DNA from: Prado023 sp963697345
GTDB taxonomy: Bacteria; Actinomycetota; Actinomycetes; S36-B12; CAIYMF01
DNA length: 64,000 nt
Assembly: GCA_963697345.1 (NCBI GenBank)
Contig: CAVONS010000010.1
Location: 1-64,000 of the forward strand
Direction of reading: 5' to 3'
The position numbers and the translations under genes are program-made. The notes under the pieces are model-generated. The model saw only the letters and a program-made list of their open reading frames with translations. It had not been told where the DNA came from and searched no databases. This document shows positions 34,087-43,658 of the stretch, one piece after another (the stretch's first letter is position 1; every line of letters starts with the position of its first letter).

Positions 34087-37000
34087 ATGGCCGTTGAGTA
34101 CTGGACGGATCCAGCCTGCTTCGCCATCGGGACACAGGCGGGGCGGTGCCTGGTGGAGCGCTTCGACTCGCTGGCTGATCTCGAGGCCGGGGCCGCCACC
34201 AATCGCCTGGACCTGGCTGGTGAGTGGGACTTCGAATGGGTCGACGGGCTGGTGGGCTTCGACGGGCATGCGGCCGCCGCGGCCGGGCCGCGCGGGTCCG
34301 GGCGCATTCCCGTGCCCGGTCTCTGGCAGCTGCACGGCTATGGCGTGCCCATCTACCTGGCCAACACGTATCCGCCGGCGATCAACAAGCGGCACATCCC
34401 CCGCATCGACCAGGACCGCAACGAGGCCGGGGTCTATCGCCGCACGTTCCAGGTGCCGGTCGGTTGGTCCGGTTCCCGGGTCTCGGTGGTGTTCGAGGGT
34501 GTGAAGTCCGGGCTCCTGCTGTACCTGAACGGCCACGAGGTGGGGTACTCCCAGGGTTCCTTCACCCCGGCCGAGTTCGACCTGACCGACCTGCTCGTGG
34601 CTGGGGAGAACCAGCTCACCGCGGTGGTCTGGCGCTACACGGACGGCACCTACCTCGAGGACCAGGACATGTGGTTCCTGTCCGGGATCTTCCGGCCCGT
34701 GTACCTGGTGGCGCAGCCACCGGTCTCGATGACCGACATCTGGGTGCGCACCGACCTCGACCCGACGGCCGGTGACGGGCGGATCATCACCGAGGTGACC
34801 GTCGGCAACACCTCGGACGCACCAGCACGGGCGGACGTCGAACTGCTCCTGCGTGCGCCCGGCGAGCAGGACCGGCGGGTCACCGGCACCGCCACGGTCG
34901 ACGTGGAGGCCGGTGGTGAGCAGGTCGTGCACCTCGAGGTGGAGGTCCCCGGCGCCCTGACCTGGACCGCCGAGACCCCACACCTCTACGAGGTGGTCGC
35001 GTTGCTCAGGGCGGGGCCGGTCGGGCACGGTGGGGTCAGCCAGGCCCTGATCGTGCGCACGGGCATCCGGACGATCGAGATCGCCCACGGCCAGCTCCTG
35101 GTCAACGGGCGCGCGATCATGTTCCGGGGGATCAATCGTCACGACTTCGACCCCGACCATGGCTGGGCTGTGCCCGAGCACCGCTACCGCGAGGACCTCC
35201 TGGCCGCCAAGCGGCTGAACATCAACGCAATCCGCTGCGCGCACTACCCCAACCCCCAGGTCTTCTACGACCTCTGTGACGAGCTGGGCCTGTACGTCAT
35301 CGACGAGTGCGACCTCGAGACGCACGGTGTCCGGCGCAGGAACGTTCCGGGGGACAACCCGACGTGGACGGCGCCCGTCGTCGACCGGATGCAGCGGATG
35401 GTGCTGGCCGACAGGAACCACCCGAGCATCGTGATGTGGTCGCTGGGCAACGAGGCCGGCCAGGGCGGCCCCGGGGGTGGGAACTTCGCCCGGATGCGGG
35501 CTGCGGCCCAGATGCTCGACGGCACCCGGCCCTACCACTACGAGGGGGATCACCAGCCCGGCGTCAGCGACGTGGTCTCGCGCATGTACGCCACAGCCGA
35601 GCAGATGGCGGCCCTGGGCCGCGGGGAGGCTGTGACGGTCGGGGCGCGCAGCACGATCACGAACCGGTTGTTCACCGACGACAAGGCAATCGGGTCCGAG
35701 TGGATCGCCGAACGTCCTGTGATGCTCTGTGAGTTCGCCCACGCGATGGGCAACAGCCTGGGCAACTTCGCCGAGTACATCGATGTCTTCCACCGCTACC
35801 CCAACCAGCTCGGTGGCTTCATCTGGGACTTCGCCGACCAGTCGATCCGGATGCCCGGCCCCGACGGTGTGGACAGGTGGCACTACGGCGGCGACTTCGG
35901 TGAGAAGCCGAACCATCGGTACTTCTGCAACAACGGGATCCTCGACCCGGACCGCGCCGAGCACCCCAGCGCCCGGGAGGTGTTCTGGGGGTACCGTCCG
36001 CTCGTCGTGGAGGGGATCGATCCGGCAGCCGGCAGCTACGCGGTGGTGAACAGGTTCTCCGTGACCCACGGCGCAGGACTTCGACCTGCTGGTGGAGGTC
36101 CGCCGGGACGGCGAGCTCGCGCGGTCGGTGGACCTCGGGCCGGTGGAGGTCGGTCCGGGCCAGCGGGTGACGCTGGAGGTCCCGGAGGCAGCGGTCGGCG
36201 CGAGCCGGGGTTCGGTGGCCACGGAGGTGGAGGTCGTGGTCCGGTTCGAGTTCCGCAGCCGGGTCGCCACTGCATGGGCCCCGAAGGGCGCGCGAGTGGC
36301 CTTTGATGAGTTCGTGGTGGCTCGCGGCGGGCTGCGGCCACCCTCCGAAGGCCCGGTACCCGAGGGTCAGGTGCCGGTCCGTGTCCGGCGCGGCTGCCAT
36401 TGCCCTGCCCGCACGCTCGGCCCTCCTGGCGATTGCCGATGGCGTGGGCCTGGCGGGGCGTGCGGCATCCCTGGCTGGCCGCCCCGGGGCGGTGGGCGCA
36501 GCGGCCGCGAGGTGGGCCGGCACCGGGGCCAAGGAGTTGGCCGCAGCGATCCGACCGGGCGCCCCGGCTCCCGCAGCCCGGCGAGGGGCCGCGGGCCCCT
36601 CCGGAGCGGGGAATCCGGCCGGACTCACGGTCAAGGAGGATGCGGCCGGCTGGACGGTGTACGCCCGGGGCTCGAGGTTCCGGATCGAGCGCGCCAGCGG
36701 CCACCTGGTCTCATGGCGCATCCCGGGCTCGGGACAGGCGCCGATCGAGATGCTCGCCGGAGCGCTGCGACCCAACTACTGGCGGGCACTGACGGACAAC
36801 GATCGCGGCTTCGGCAACATCGACCTGCGCCTGCAGCAGGTGCTGGTCGACACGAGCTGGCGCGACACGGCCATCCAGATCCGCAGCGCTTCTGCGGTCC
36901 TGGATCGCGCTGCCCTGGAGATCCGGCTGGACCTCGACAGCCCGATGTATGGGGCAGGTCTCCTGCGCTACCGGTTCCGCGAGGACGGCAGCGTCGAGGT

Positions 37001-37520
37001 GCACCACTCGCTCGTCCCGGACCGGCCCATGTACCGGCTGGGGATGTCGATGCAGCTGCCCGAGGTCGATCGCGTGCGGTGGTACGGCAAGGGCCCGCAC
37101 GAGAGCTACATCGACCGCAACCATGGCGCCCTCACGGCCATCCACGACCTGCCCCTGTCGGAGTTGCCGCACCGCTACATCCGGCCCCAGGAGAACGGCA
37201 ACCGCACCGAGGTGCGCTGGCTGGAGGTGGTGGGCCGGGGGCTGGTCCTGAGGGTCGAGGACCTCACCGGAGACCACCTCGGCTTCACGGCGTGGCCGTG
37301 GACCCAGGAGGAGTTGGACGCCGCCGAGCATGATCACGAGCTCGTGTCCGGTCGGCGCGTGACCCTCAACGTCGACCGCCGCCAGCGAGGGGTCGGCGGG
37401 GACCTGCCCGGCGTCGCGGCGCTGCTGCCGGCCTACACCATCCCGGCCGGCCGCTGGCACGAGGTGACGATGCGGCTGTCCGTGGGCGTCGCAGCTGGAT
37501 CATTCACCGCGGGAGGCTGA
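34087..37520 (+). CDS. lacZ: GH2 beta-galactosidase, broken by two +1 frameshifts
   Basis: ATG 34087 follows GGAGGAG. The first frame covers the sugar-binding domain, two Ig domains and the TIM barrel, with acid/base Glu456 in SLGNEAG and nucleophile Glu549 in CEFAHAMGNS, then FIWDFADQ. One extra base near 36070 (CACGGCGCAG) moves the frame; it continues as QDFDLLVEV up to about 36380, where a second +1 shift leads into the last frame. That frame holds the C-terminal domain 5 (NYWRALTDNDRG, RWYGKGPHESYIDR, RYIRPQENGNR). Removing two bases gives one 1143-residue protein, close to other LacZ. Between domains 4 and 5 lies an unusual Ala/Gly/Pro-rich insert of about 90 residues (36385-36630). The protein would hydrolyse lactose or other beta-galactosides. 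The 3' end overlaps the convergent RDD gene by 17 bases. Confidence 0.8.
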
Positions 37521-38346
37521 AGCCCCCAGGCGGGGTCGACGGGGGTGAGGGGGGCGGGGCGGGGGGACCCGAGGGTGGAACCGCCCCCTGCTTCGCGGTG
37601 CCGGCAGCGTACGAGCGGCGCGTGCGCTCGGCCAGGACCGCGGTGAGGTAGGCCTCCGCGGGGGTCCCCGGCGGAGCGGGATTTCGGATGCATCCGGCCA
37701 TCTGTGTGGCGAGCCGCTGCGAGGTCATGAGACGGACCTGGGGATCCAGGGACGGTGCGCGGTGCAGGAAGGTCCGCACGTTCAGGGCCAGGGCGTCCGG
37801 GACCGCGACCAGGTCGAGCGTGGCGGCCCACCCGGCCAGCGCCATGGGCATCCTGATCTCCTCGTGGCGGTTGGCAGCGCGCGGGATCCGCTCGCCCACG
37901 ACGATCGTCCCGGCCAGGTGGTCCCCCATGCGCTTGGACTTCGACGAGCTCAGGGCACTGATGCCACCGACGACCCCCGAGGTGACCCAGAAGTCGAGGA
38001 ACACCATGGCCAGGGCACGGACGAGGCTGTGGCGAAGTCGTGTGGGTCCCCCGTCGTCACGCACCACACGCAGGCCCATCAGGGACTTGCCCAGGGACCG
38101 GCCGCGGGTGAGCGTCTCGATCATCGTCGGCCAGCCCACCAGGACCAGCACGACCACCGCCAGGGTCACCGCGGCCTGAGCGCCCGCGCTGCCCCCGGCT
38201 GAGAAGACCCAGGTGGTCAGGACGGTTCCCACCAGCAGCAACAGCACCTGGAGGGTCAGGTCGACGGCCAGGGCCAGCGATCGCGACGGAAGGCCCGCGA
38301 TGCGCAGGTCGAGGGTGACTGCGTCACCCGTGATGAGGTTGGCCAC
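37504..38346 (-). CDS. RDD family membrane protein
   Basis: 280 residues from GTG 38346. The RDD domain (about 5-155) has the RIAGLPSRSLALAVDL start, two or three membrane helices, and TRGRSLGKSLMGLRVV, the conserved loop after helix 2. Family function is unknown, though some members are cation/proton antiporters. The C-terminal part (160-280) is soluble and ends in a Pro-rich tail (PPSGPPAPPPSPPSTPPG). It is divergent from the SpoIIM-like gene with 36 bases between starts. RDD, SpoIIM-like, DUF58 and MoxR genes form a conserved actinobacterial neighbourhood. Confidence 0.8.
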   Translation of the reverse strand: MANLITGDAVTLDLRIAGLPSRSLALAVDLTLQVLLLLVGTVLTTWVFSAGGSAGAQAAVTLAVVVLVLVGWPTMIETLTRGRSLGKSLMGLRVVRDDGGPTRLRHSLVRALAMVFLDFWVTSGVVGGISALSSSKSKRMGDHLAGTIVVGERIPRAANRHEEIRMPMALAGWAATLDLVAVPDALALNVRTFLHRAPSLDPQVRLMTSQRLATQMAGCIRNPAPPGTPAEAYLTAVLAERTRRSYAAGTAKQGAVPPSGPPAPPPSPPSTPPGGFSLPR

Positions 38347-38382
38347 GCGACCATCCTCGCATCAGCGCCTACGCTGGCACCT

Positions 38383-39384
38383 GTGGACGTCGATGCCTTC
38401 GTGCGCGCGCACGGCGCTGAGTGGGAGCGGCTCCAGGTGCTGACCCGGCAACGTCGACTGTCCGGGGCCGAGGCGACCGAGCTGGTGGACCTCTACCAGC
38501 GGACTGCGACGCACCTGTCGATGGTGCGCAGCGCTGCCCCCGACCCCGCCCTCGTGGGGCGCTTGACCCAGGTGGTCGCCCAGGCGCGTGCGCGGGTCAC
38601 CGGGGCGCACGCGCCCGTATGGCGGGAGTTCCTCACGTTCTTCCAGGTGGTCTTCCCGGTCGCGGTGTGGCGGGCGCGCTGGTGGTGGGTCTCAGCGGGC
38701 CTCGGGTTCACGATCGTGGGGCTGGCAGTCGGGGCCTGGGTGGCCCGTGACCCGGCGGTCCAGGCCTCGCTGGGCACACCCGAGGCGATCCGCCAGCTCG
38801 TGGAGGAGGACTTCGCCGCGTACTACTCCTCGGACGCTGCCGCAGGGTTCGCGGCCCAGGTGTGGACGAACAACGCGTGGGTGTCGGCCCTCGTACTCAT
38901 CGCTGGCGGCTTCTTCGTGCTGCCCGCGGTGTACGTGCTGGCCCAGAACGCACTCAACGTCGGGATCGTGGGTGGCCTGATGGTCGCCAACGGCCGGGGG
39001 GATGTCTTCTTCGGCCTCATCGCCCCACACGGGCTCCTCGAGCTGACGGCGGTGTTCGTCGCTGCGGGGGCCGGCATGCGGTTGGGGTGGCAGTGGTTCG
39101 ATCCCGGGCCACGCTCCCGCAGTGTCGCGCTGGCCCAGGAGGGCAGGGCAGCTGTGGCCATCGCGATGGGCCTGGCTGTGGTGCTGCTCGTCTCGGGCGT
39201 GATCGAGGGATTCGTGACCCCCTCGTCGCTGCCCACCTGGGCGCGGATCGGGATCGGCGTGCTGGCCCTGGCTGCCTTCCTGGCCTATGTCGGCGTCTAC
39301 GGACGGCGGGCGGAACGCGCTGGGTTCACCGGCGACATCACCAGCGAGGGCGGGGTCACGGAGCTCGCACCCGTCGCGGGCTGA
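38383..39384 (+). CDS. Stage II sporulation protein M (SpoIIM/DUF95)-like membrane protein
   Basis: 333 residues from GTG 38383; TACGCT lies 7 bases upstream and may be a leaderless -10. An N-terminal helical soluble region (1-80) is followed by about six hydrophobic segments. Conserved DUF95 features include AAGFAAQVWTNNAWV, NALNVGIVGGLMV and FFGLIAPHGLLELTAVF. In Bacillus, SpoIIM helps septal peptidoglycan hydrolysis during engulfment; non-sporulating actinobacteria keep homologues in this RDD-DUF58-MoxR neighbourhood with no known role. There are no other sporulation genes in the window. Confidence 0.82.
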   Translation: MDVDAFVRAHGAEWERLQVLTRQRRLSGAEATELVDLYQRTATHLSMVRSAAPDPALVGRLTQVVAQARARVTGAHAPVWREFLTFFQVVFPVAVWRARWWWVSAGLGFTIVGLAVGAWVARDPAVQASLGTPEAIRQLVEEDFAAYYSSDAAAGFAAQVWTNNAWVSALVLIAGGFFVLPAVYVLAQNALNVGIVGGLMVANGRGDVFFGLIAPHGLLELTAVFVAAGAGMRLGWQWFDPGPRSRSVALAQEGRAAVAIAMGLAVVLLVSGVIEGFVTPSSLPTWARIGIGVLALAAFLAYVGVYGRRAERAGFTGDITSEGGVTELAPVAG

Positions 39385-39426
39385 GCGGTCCGCGCAGGCA
39401 CGCCGGTTCGCGGTGGAGCCGGGCAG

Positions 39427-39444
39427 GCGGGGCCGCGGCCCCGC
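39427..39444. terminator. GC-rich palindrome between convergent genes
   Basis: gcggggcc-gc-ggccccgc is a perfect 18-base palindrome in the 63-base gap between the SpoIIM-like and DUF58 stops. It could act on both transcripts. No T-run flanks it. Confidence 0.5.
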
Positions 39445-39447
39445 GAC

Positions 39448-40773
39448 TCAGAGCCGTCCAGCCGCCTTGAGGTCGAGGTACGCGTCGGCGACCTTGGGTG
39501 CGATCTGCTCGGGAGTCGCGTCCACGACCCGGACGCCCATCCGGGCCAGCACCGTGGCGACGTGTGCCCTGTCGAGATCTGCGCGGGCCCGGGCGGCGCC
39601 GAGGTAGGCCGCCGAAGCATCCGATTGGGCGGATGCGCCAGGGGTGCTGTCGCCGACCGGCTCCCGGACCGACGCGACGATGACTGTGTGGCGTGCCGTC
39701 AGGGGCGCCAGTGCGGGCAGCAGGCCCTCCTCCATCGCTGGTCGGTCGAGGGCTACGAACAGCACGACGAGGGCGCGCTTGCGCACCCGGGCGAGGACAG
39801 CTGACACCAGTCCTCGGTAGTCGGTCTCACTGAGCTCAGGCTCGAGGGTCGCGATACCGTCGACGAGTTGGGGCAGGAGGCTCGGACCGCTGCCGCCGCT
39901 GACCTGCAGCCGGGTCCGGCGGTCGTGGGCGAGCAGGTCCACACGGTCCCCGGCGCGCCCGGCGAGGGCGGCAAGGAGGAGCCCGGCGTCGATGAGGATG
40001 TCCAGGCGTGTCTCATCTCCGATCCGCACAGCGCTGGTGCGCCCGCTGTCCAGGACCATCACGACTCGTCGGTCCCGCTCCGGACGCCAGGTCCGGACCA
40101 TCACATCGGAGGCCCTGGCGGTGGCCCGCCAGTCGATCGAGCGGACGTCATCGCCGGGAACGTACTCGCGCAGGGAGTCGAACTCGGTTCCCTGTGCCCG
40201 CACGGCGATGGCCTGGCGACCATCCATGTCGCGCAGCCGCGCCAGGCGGGAGGGCAGGTGCCGTCGTGAGGTGAAGGGGGGAAGCGTGCGCACCGACCAC
40301 GGCAGGGTGATGCTGCGCTGGCGTCCCGCGATCCCGAGCGGCCCGAGCGATCGCAGCGTGACGCGATCGGTGGGCCGGTCGCCCCGACGCGACGGGGCCA
40401 CGGACACGTCGATCTCGGTGGCCTGCCCCGCCGCGAGGTCGACCTCGACCCGATCGGTCCCGCCGTCGATGGTCGCATTGGCCGTCGGGGCCCACGCGTC
40501 GCGCAGGAGTCCGTGCCATCGTCGGCGACCGGTGTTCGTCACGGCCAGCCGGATGTGGGCGACCTCACCCAGGCGCACCTTGCGATCGCCCGTGCGGGTC
40601 ATGGCCAGGTCCTGACAGGGCGCGGCCCGCACGGCATCCAGGAGCAGCACCACGCCCAGCACTCCGTTCACGACGACGAGGGCCACCCATGTGGTCCAGC
40701 CGGCAGCGACCAGGACACCGACGAGGGCCGCGCCGACCAGGGCGAGCACGGCTGCGCGCCCGGTGAGGACCAT
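39448..40773 (-). CDS. DUF58 domain protein (MoxR-associated)
   Basis: 441 residues from ATG 40773, overlapping the MoxR stop by one base. Two N-terminal membrane helices (about 7-48) anchor it; an Ig-like segment (60-160) precedes the DUF58 motif region REYVPGDDVRSIDWRATAR (about 205-225) and a von Willebrand A-like domain with VVMVLDSGRTS, whose MIDAS is partial. DUF58 proteins work with MoxR ATPases, probably as membrane-side partners in protein maturation or envelope assembly. This is the last gene of the minus-strand operon that begins at 45011. Confidence 0.85.
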   Translation of the reverse strand: MVLTGRAAVLALVGAALVGVLVAAGWTTWVALVVVNGVLGVVLLLDAVRAAPCQDLAMTRTGDRKVRLGEVAHIRLAVTNTGRRRWHGLLRDAWAPTANATIDGGTDRVEVDLAAGQATEIDVSVAPSRRGDRPTDRVTLRSLGPLGIAGRQRSITLPWSVRTLPPFTSRRHLPSRLARLRDMDGRQAIAVRAQGTEFDSLREYVPGDDVRSIDWRATARASDVMVRTWRPERDRRVVMVLDSGRTSAVRIGDETRLDILIDAGLLLAALAGRAGDRVDLLAHDRRTRLQVSGGSGPSLLPQLVDGIATLEPELSETDYRGLVSAVLARVRKRALVVLFVALDRPAMEEGLLPALAPLTARHTVIVASVREPVGDSTPGASAQSDASAAYLGAARARADLDRAHVATVLARMGVRVVDATPEQIAPKVADAYLDLKAAGRL

Positions 40774-41729
40774 CAGCGCGGGACCGGCACGCTGCTCAGG
40801 ACGGTCTCGATCACGCTGTCGGCCGTGACGCCCTCCAGCTCGGCCTCCGGTCGGATGCTGATGCGGTGGCGCAGGGCTGGGCGGGCCAGCGCCTTGGCGT
40901 CGTCGGGGGTCACGTAGTCACGCCCGGCCAACCACGCCCAGGCGCGTGCTGTGCGCAGCAGCGCGATCGCACCACGGGGGGAGACCCCCAGCTGGGCTGA
41001 GGGTGACGTGCGGGTGGCCCGGACGAGGTCCACGACATAGGCGGTCACCTCAGGTGACACCGAGACCGTGTCCACGGCGTGCCGGGCACGGGTGAGGTCC
41101 TCGGCGGTGGCCACCGGTCGCACGCCGGCGCCAGCCAGGTCCCGTGGGTCGAACCCGGTCATGTGCCGCGTCAGCACGCCGAACTCGTCGTCACGCTCGG
41201 GCAGCGGCACGGTGAGCATGAGCAGGAAGCGATCCAGCTGCGCCTCGGGCAACGGGTAGGTGCCCTCGTACTCGATGGGGTTCTGCGTGGCGGCCACGAG
41301 GAAGGGGTCGGGCAGCAGCCGGGGCTGGCCGTCGATGGTCACCTGGCCCTCCTCCATCACCTCCAGCAGGGATGCCTGGGTCTTCGGGGGTGTCCGGTTG
41401 ATCTCATCGGCCAGCAGCAGGTTGGTGAACACAGGCCCCGCCCGGAAGGAGAACTCCGAGGTCCGGTTGTCGTAGACCAACGATCCGGTGACATCCCCGG
41501 GCATCAGGTCGGGGGTGAACTGCACCCTCTTGGTGTCCAGGTCCAGGCTCGCGGCGAGGGCGCGGACCATCAGGGTCTTGGCCGTCCCCGGGACGCCCTC
41601 GAGCAGGACGTGCCCGCGGCACAGCAGCGCAATCACCAGGCCGGTGATCGTAGCGTCCTGCCCGACCACGGCCTTGCCCACCTCGGCGCGCAGCGCCATC
41701 AGCGGTTCCCTCGGATCGGTCTCGTTCAT
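40773..41729 (-). CDS. MoxR-family AAA+ ATPase
   Basis: 318 residues. Walker A is GVPGTAKTL, Walker B is LLLADEINR, and sensor 1 is the Asn in ATQNPIEYEG; LLEVMEEGQVT (the presensor insert) and LDRFLLML follow. The C-terminal lid domain includes a VSPRGAIALLRTARAWA helix. MoxR ATPases act as chaperones or assembly factors with DUF58/VWA partners. The gene overlaps DUF4350 upstream by four bases (ATGA) and DUF58 downstream by one, so stoichiometric coupled expression is likely. Confidence 0.92.
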   Translation of the reverse strand: MNETDPREPLMALRAEVGKAVVGQDATITGLVIALLCRGHVLLEGVPGTAKTLMVRALAASLDLDTKRVQFTPDLMPGDVTGSLVYDNRTSEFSFRAGPVFTNLLLADEINRTPPKTQASLLEVMEEGQVTIDGQPRLLPDPFLVAATQNPIEYEGTYPLPEAQLDRFLLMLTVPLPERDDEFGVLTRHMTGFDPRDLAGAGVRPVATAEDLTRARHAVDTVSVSPEVTAYVVDLVRATRTSPSAQLGVSPRGAIALLRTARAWAWLAGRDYVTPDDAKALARPALRHRISIRPEAELEGVTADSVIETVLSSVPVPR

Positions 41730-42952
41730 GCCCCACCCACCTCCACCATCACTACATCCAGCTCGTGGCCCAGCGCCACGAGCTGGGCGTCCGTCGTCGG
41801 TTCAGGACCGTACAGCAGGGCAGCCACCTGCTCGGGCGGGCGCCCGGTGCGATGTGCGGTGGCAGTGGCCAGGCGTGTCGACGACACGTTGACCGGCAGC
41901 GCGAGGCGAACGCGGATCCGCTCGTGGGCCCGCGCGCGCAGGTGCACCGCAGCCTCGGCCCGGGCGTGGTGGGCATGCAGCAGCCGGGCGTGACCCGCGG
42001 TGGTCTCACCGGCTCGCACCACCACCGGCAGCTGCTCCACGACCAGGCGGCCCAGACGTCGAGCCCGCCACCAGACGACCAGCAGGCAGGCAACGAGCGC
42101 CTGGAGCAGGACGGGGACCACCCAGCCCGGCATCAGGTCCACGGGGGTGGCGTTGGCCTGCCCCGCGAGGGCCGGGTCGGTGGGGATGGGGCGCCACCAC
42201 ACGAGATCGGGTCGGCTGCCGAGCAGGCCCAGGGCCAGGGCGGCATTGCCCTGCTCGTCGAAGCCGTCGTTGGTCAACGGATGCGCGCTGCCCACGAGGA
42301 CGACCTCGGGGCGTCCAGCGCGGGGCGGGATCACGACGAGCGCGGCAGACTCAGGACTGTCGTAGCAGGCGGCCCCGCTCGTGGCCCATGCTCGCGCGTC
42401 GTAGCGCGATCCAGGCAGGACAGCATCACCGGCGCGTGTGGCCACCGGCAGCTGGCACCGTGGTGCGACCGGGTCGTCCCCGGCCGTGTCGGAGAGCTCG
42501 AGTCCCGCAGCGAGGCGCTCGAACGTGGGGCTCGAAGTCGGTGGTTCGACGAGGATCAGGCGCGCAGGCTCGGCGTCGAGCACCTCGTTGAGCATGGCGA
42601 TGCTGATCAGGGTGGCATCGGTGACCAGCACTGTGGCGTCGGTCGCGCCGGCCGTGACCTCCTCGGTGGTCCGGGCGTCCAGGACAGTGACTCCCTGGTC
42701 GCCCAGGACGGTGGCCACGGCGCGCGATCCTGAGGGATCCACAGCCGCCGGGTCCAGGTAGCCGGTGCGCGGGTTGGAGGTGAGCATCAGGGCTACGAGT
42801 GCGATGAGCAGCAGCAGAGCGACTCCGGCTCCCCGGCGTGACGGGCGCCAGCGCCGGGCCCTGCCCCACGAGGTGTCCTCGTAGCCGGCGCTGGCTGCTG
42901 AGCTCGGCCGCGGGTCGGTGATCGCACCGCCGGTCTGGGCGTCGTCGATCAT
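41726..42952 (-). CDS. DUF4350 domain membrane protein
   Basis: 408 residues. A charged N-terminus is followed by a membrane helix (about 43-60), an extracytoplasmic DUF4350 domain (about 65-270; NPRTGYLDPAAVDPSGSRA and RLILVEPPTS are typical), a second helix (about 285-305) and a cytoplasmic Arg/His-rich helical tail. DUF4350 resembles a GATase-like fold without known activity. The family is consistently found with DUF4129, MoxR and DUF58. It overlaps both neighbours by four bases. Confidence 0.8.
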   Translation of the reverse strand: MIDDAQTGGAITDPRPSSAASAGYEDTSWGRARRWRPSRRGAGVALLLLIALVALMLTSNPRTGYLDPAAVDPSGSRAVATVLGDQGVTVLDARTTEEVTAGATDATVLVTDATLISIAMLNEVLDAEPARLILVEPPTSSPTFERLAAGLELSDTAGDDPVAPRCQLPVATRAGDAVLPGSRYDARAWATSGAACYDSPESAALVVIPPRAGRPEVVLVGSAHPLTNDGFDEQGNAALALGLLGSRPDLVWWRPIPTDPALAGQANATPVDLMPGWVVPVLLQALVACLLVVWWRARRLGRLVVEQLPVVVRAGETTAGHARLLHAHHARAEAAVHLRARAHERIRVRLALPVNVSSTRLATATAHRTGRPPEQVAALLYGPEPTTDAQLVALGHELDVVMVEVGGA

Positions 42953-43656
42953 GGCACCGCCACCGGCTGGGCATCCGGGCTGGCGCCGGTGGTCCTTGCA
43001 GACGAGCCCAGGTCGGCGGCGCGGACCTGGTCGTCGGCTCCGGCCACGTGGAGGTAGGCCTCGAGGGTTCCGGGGCGTCCGCCATAGCGGACGTCGTCGA
43101 AGGTGCGCGCCGCGCGCTCGAGTGCTGTGCGCGCACCGGGGACGCGGCCGCCCACGGACGCGGCCACCTCATCGGCGGTCCAGCCCGGGTGCGTGTCGAT
43201 GAGGCCCCGCTCCTGGCTGACACGCACCAGTGCCCGCATCCGCTCGCTGATGGCCTCGTCCCAGCGCCCTGCCGCACCCAGCTGCTCGGCGCGAGCGCGG
43301 TACTGGGCGGCGCTGGTACCGGGATCGACCTGGAAGGTCATCGAGGCCGCACGGTTCACCGGCCCGATCCGCCACCGCACGAAGAGCACCGCGACGACGA
43401 TCAGGATCGCGAGCCCCAGGATGCCCAGCCATCCGCCGGGTGCCGCGTCACCGGCCTGCTGGGCGAACTCCTGCACCCATTCCACGAGCCAGCGGATCGC
43501 TCGTTCGATGAGGCCGGGCTGACCCGTTCGGTACGCGGGATCGGAGAGCTCCAACTCGGCCAGGCGCTGGGCCTGGGCCCGGGTGAGGTCCACCGGGACC
43601 TCCGCAGGAACCCCCATGGTGGCTGAACTGCCCACGATGGGCCCGGGAGTCGGCAT
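42949..43656 (-). CDS. DUF4129 domain membrane protein
   Basis: 235 residues from ATG 43656. One membrane helix (about 76-95) separates an outer N-terminal segment with the PVDLTRAQAQRLAELELSDPAY region from the cytoplasmic DUF4129 domain (AEQLGAAGRWDEAISERMRALVR, then HPGWTADEVA). In many bacteria DUF4129 is fused to transglutaminase-like domains and sits with MoxR and DUF58; here it is a stand-alone protein. Function is unknown. It starts two bases after the stop of the polytopic protein upstream. Confidence 0.82.
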   Translation of the reverse strand: MPTPGPIVGSSATMGVPAEVPVDLTRAQAQRLAELELSDPAYRTGQPGLIERAIRWLVEWVQEFAQQAGDAAPGGWLGILGLAILIVVAVLFVRWRIGPVNRAASMTFQVDPGTSAAQYRARAEQLGAAGRWDEAISERMRALVRVSQERGLIDTHPGWTADEVAASVGGRVPGARTALERAARTFDDVRYGGRPGTLEAYLHVAGADDQVRAADLGSSARTTGASPDAQPVAVP

Positions 43657-43658
43657 GC

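Noticed and set aside
36060..36395. Programmed frameshifting in lacZ
   Set aside because: Two successive +1 shifts with no slippery heptamer or stop-proximal signal, and similar shifts in unrelated genes, favour insertions in the sequence.
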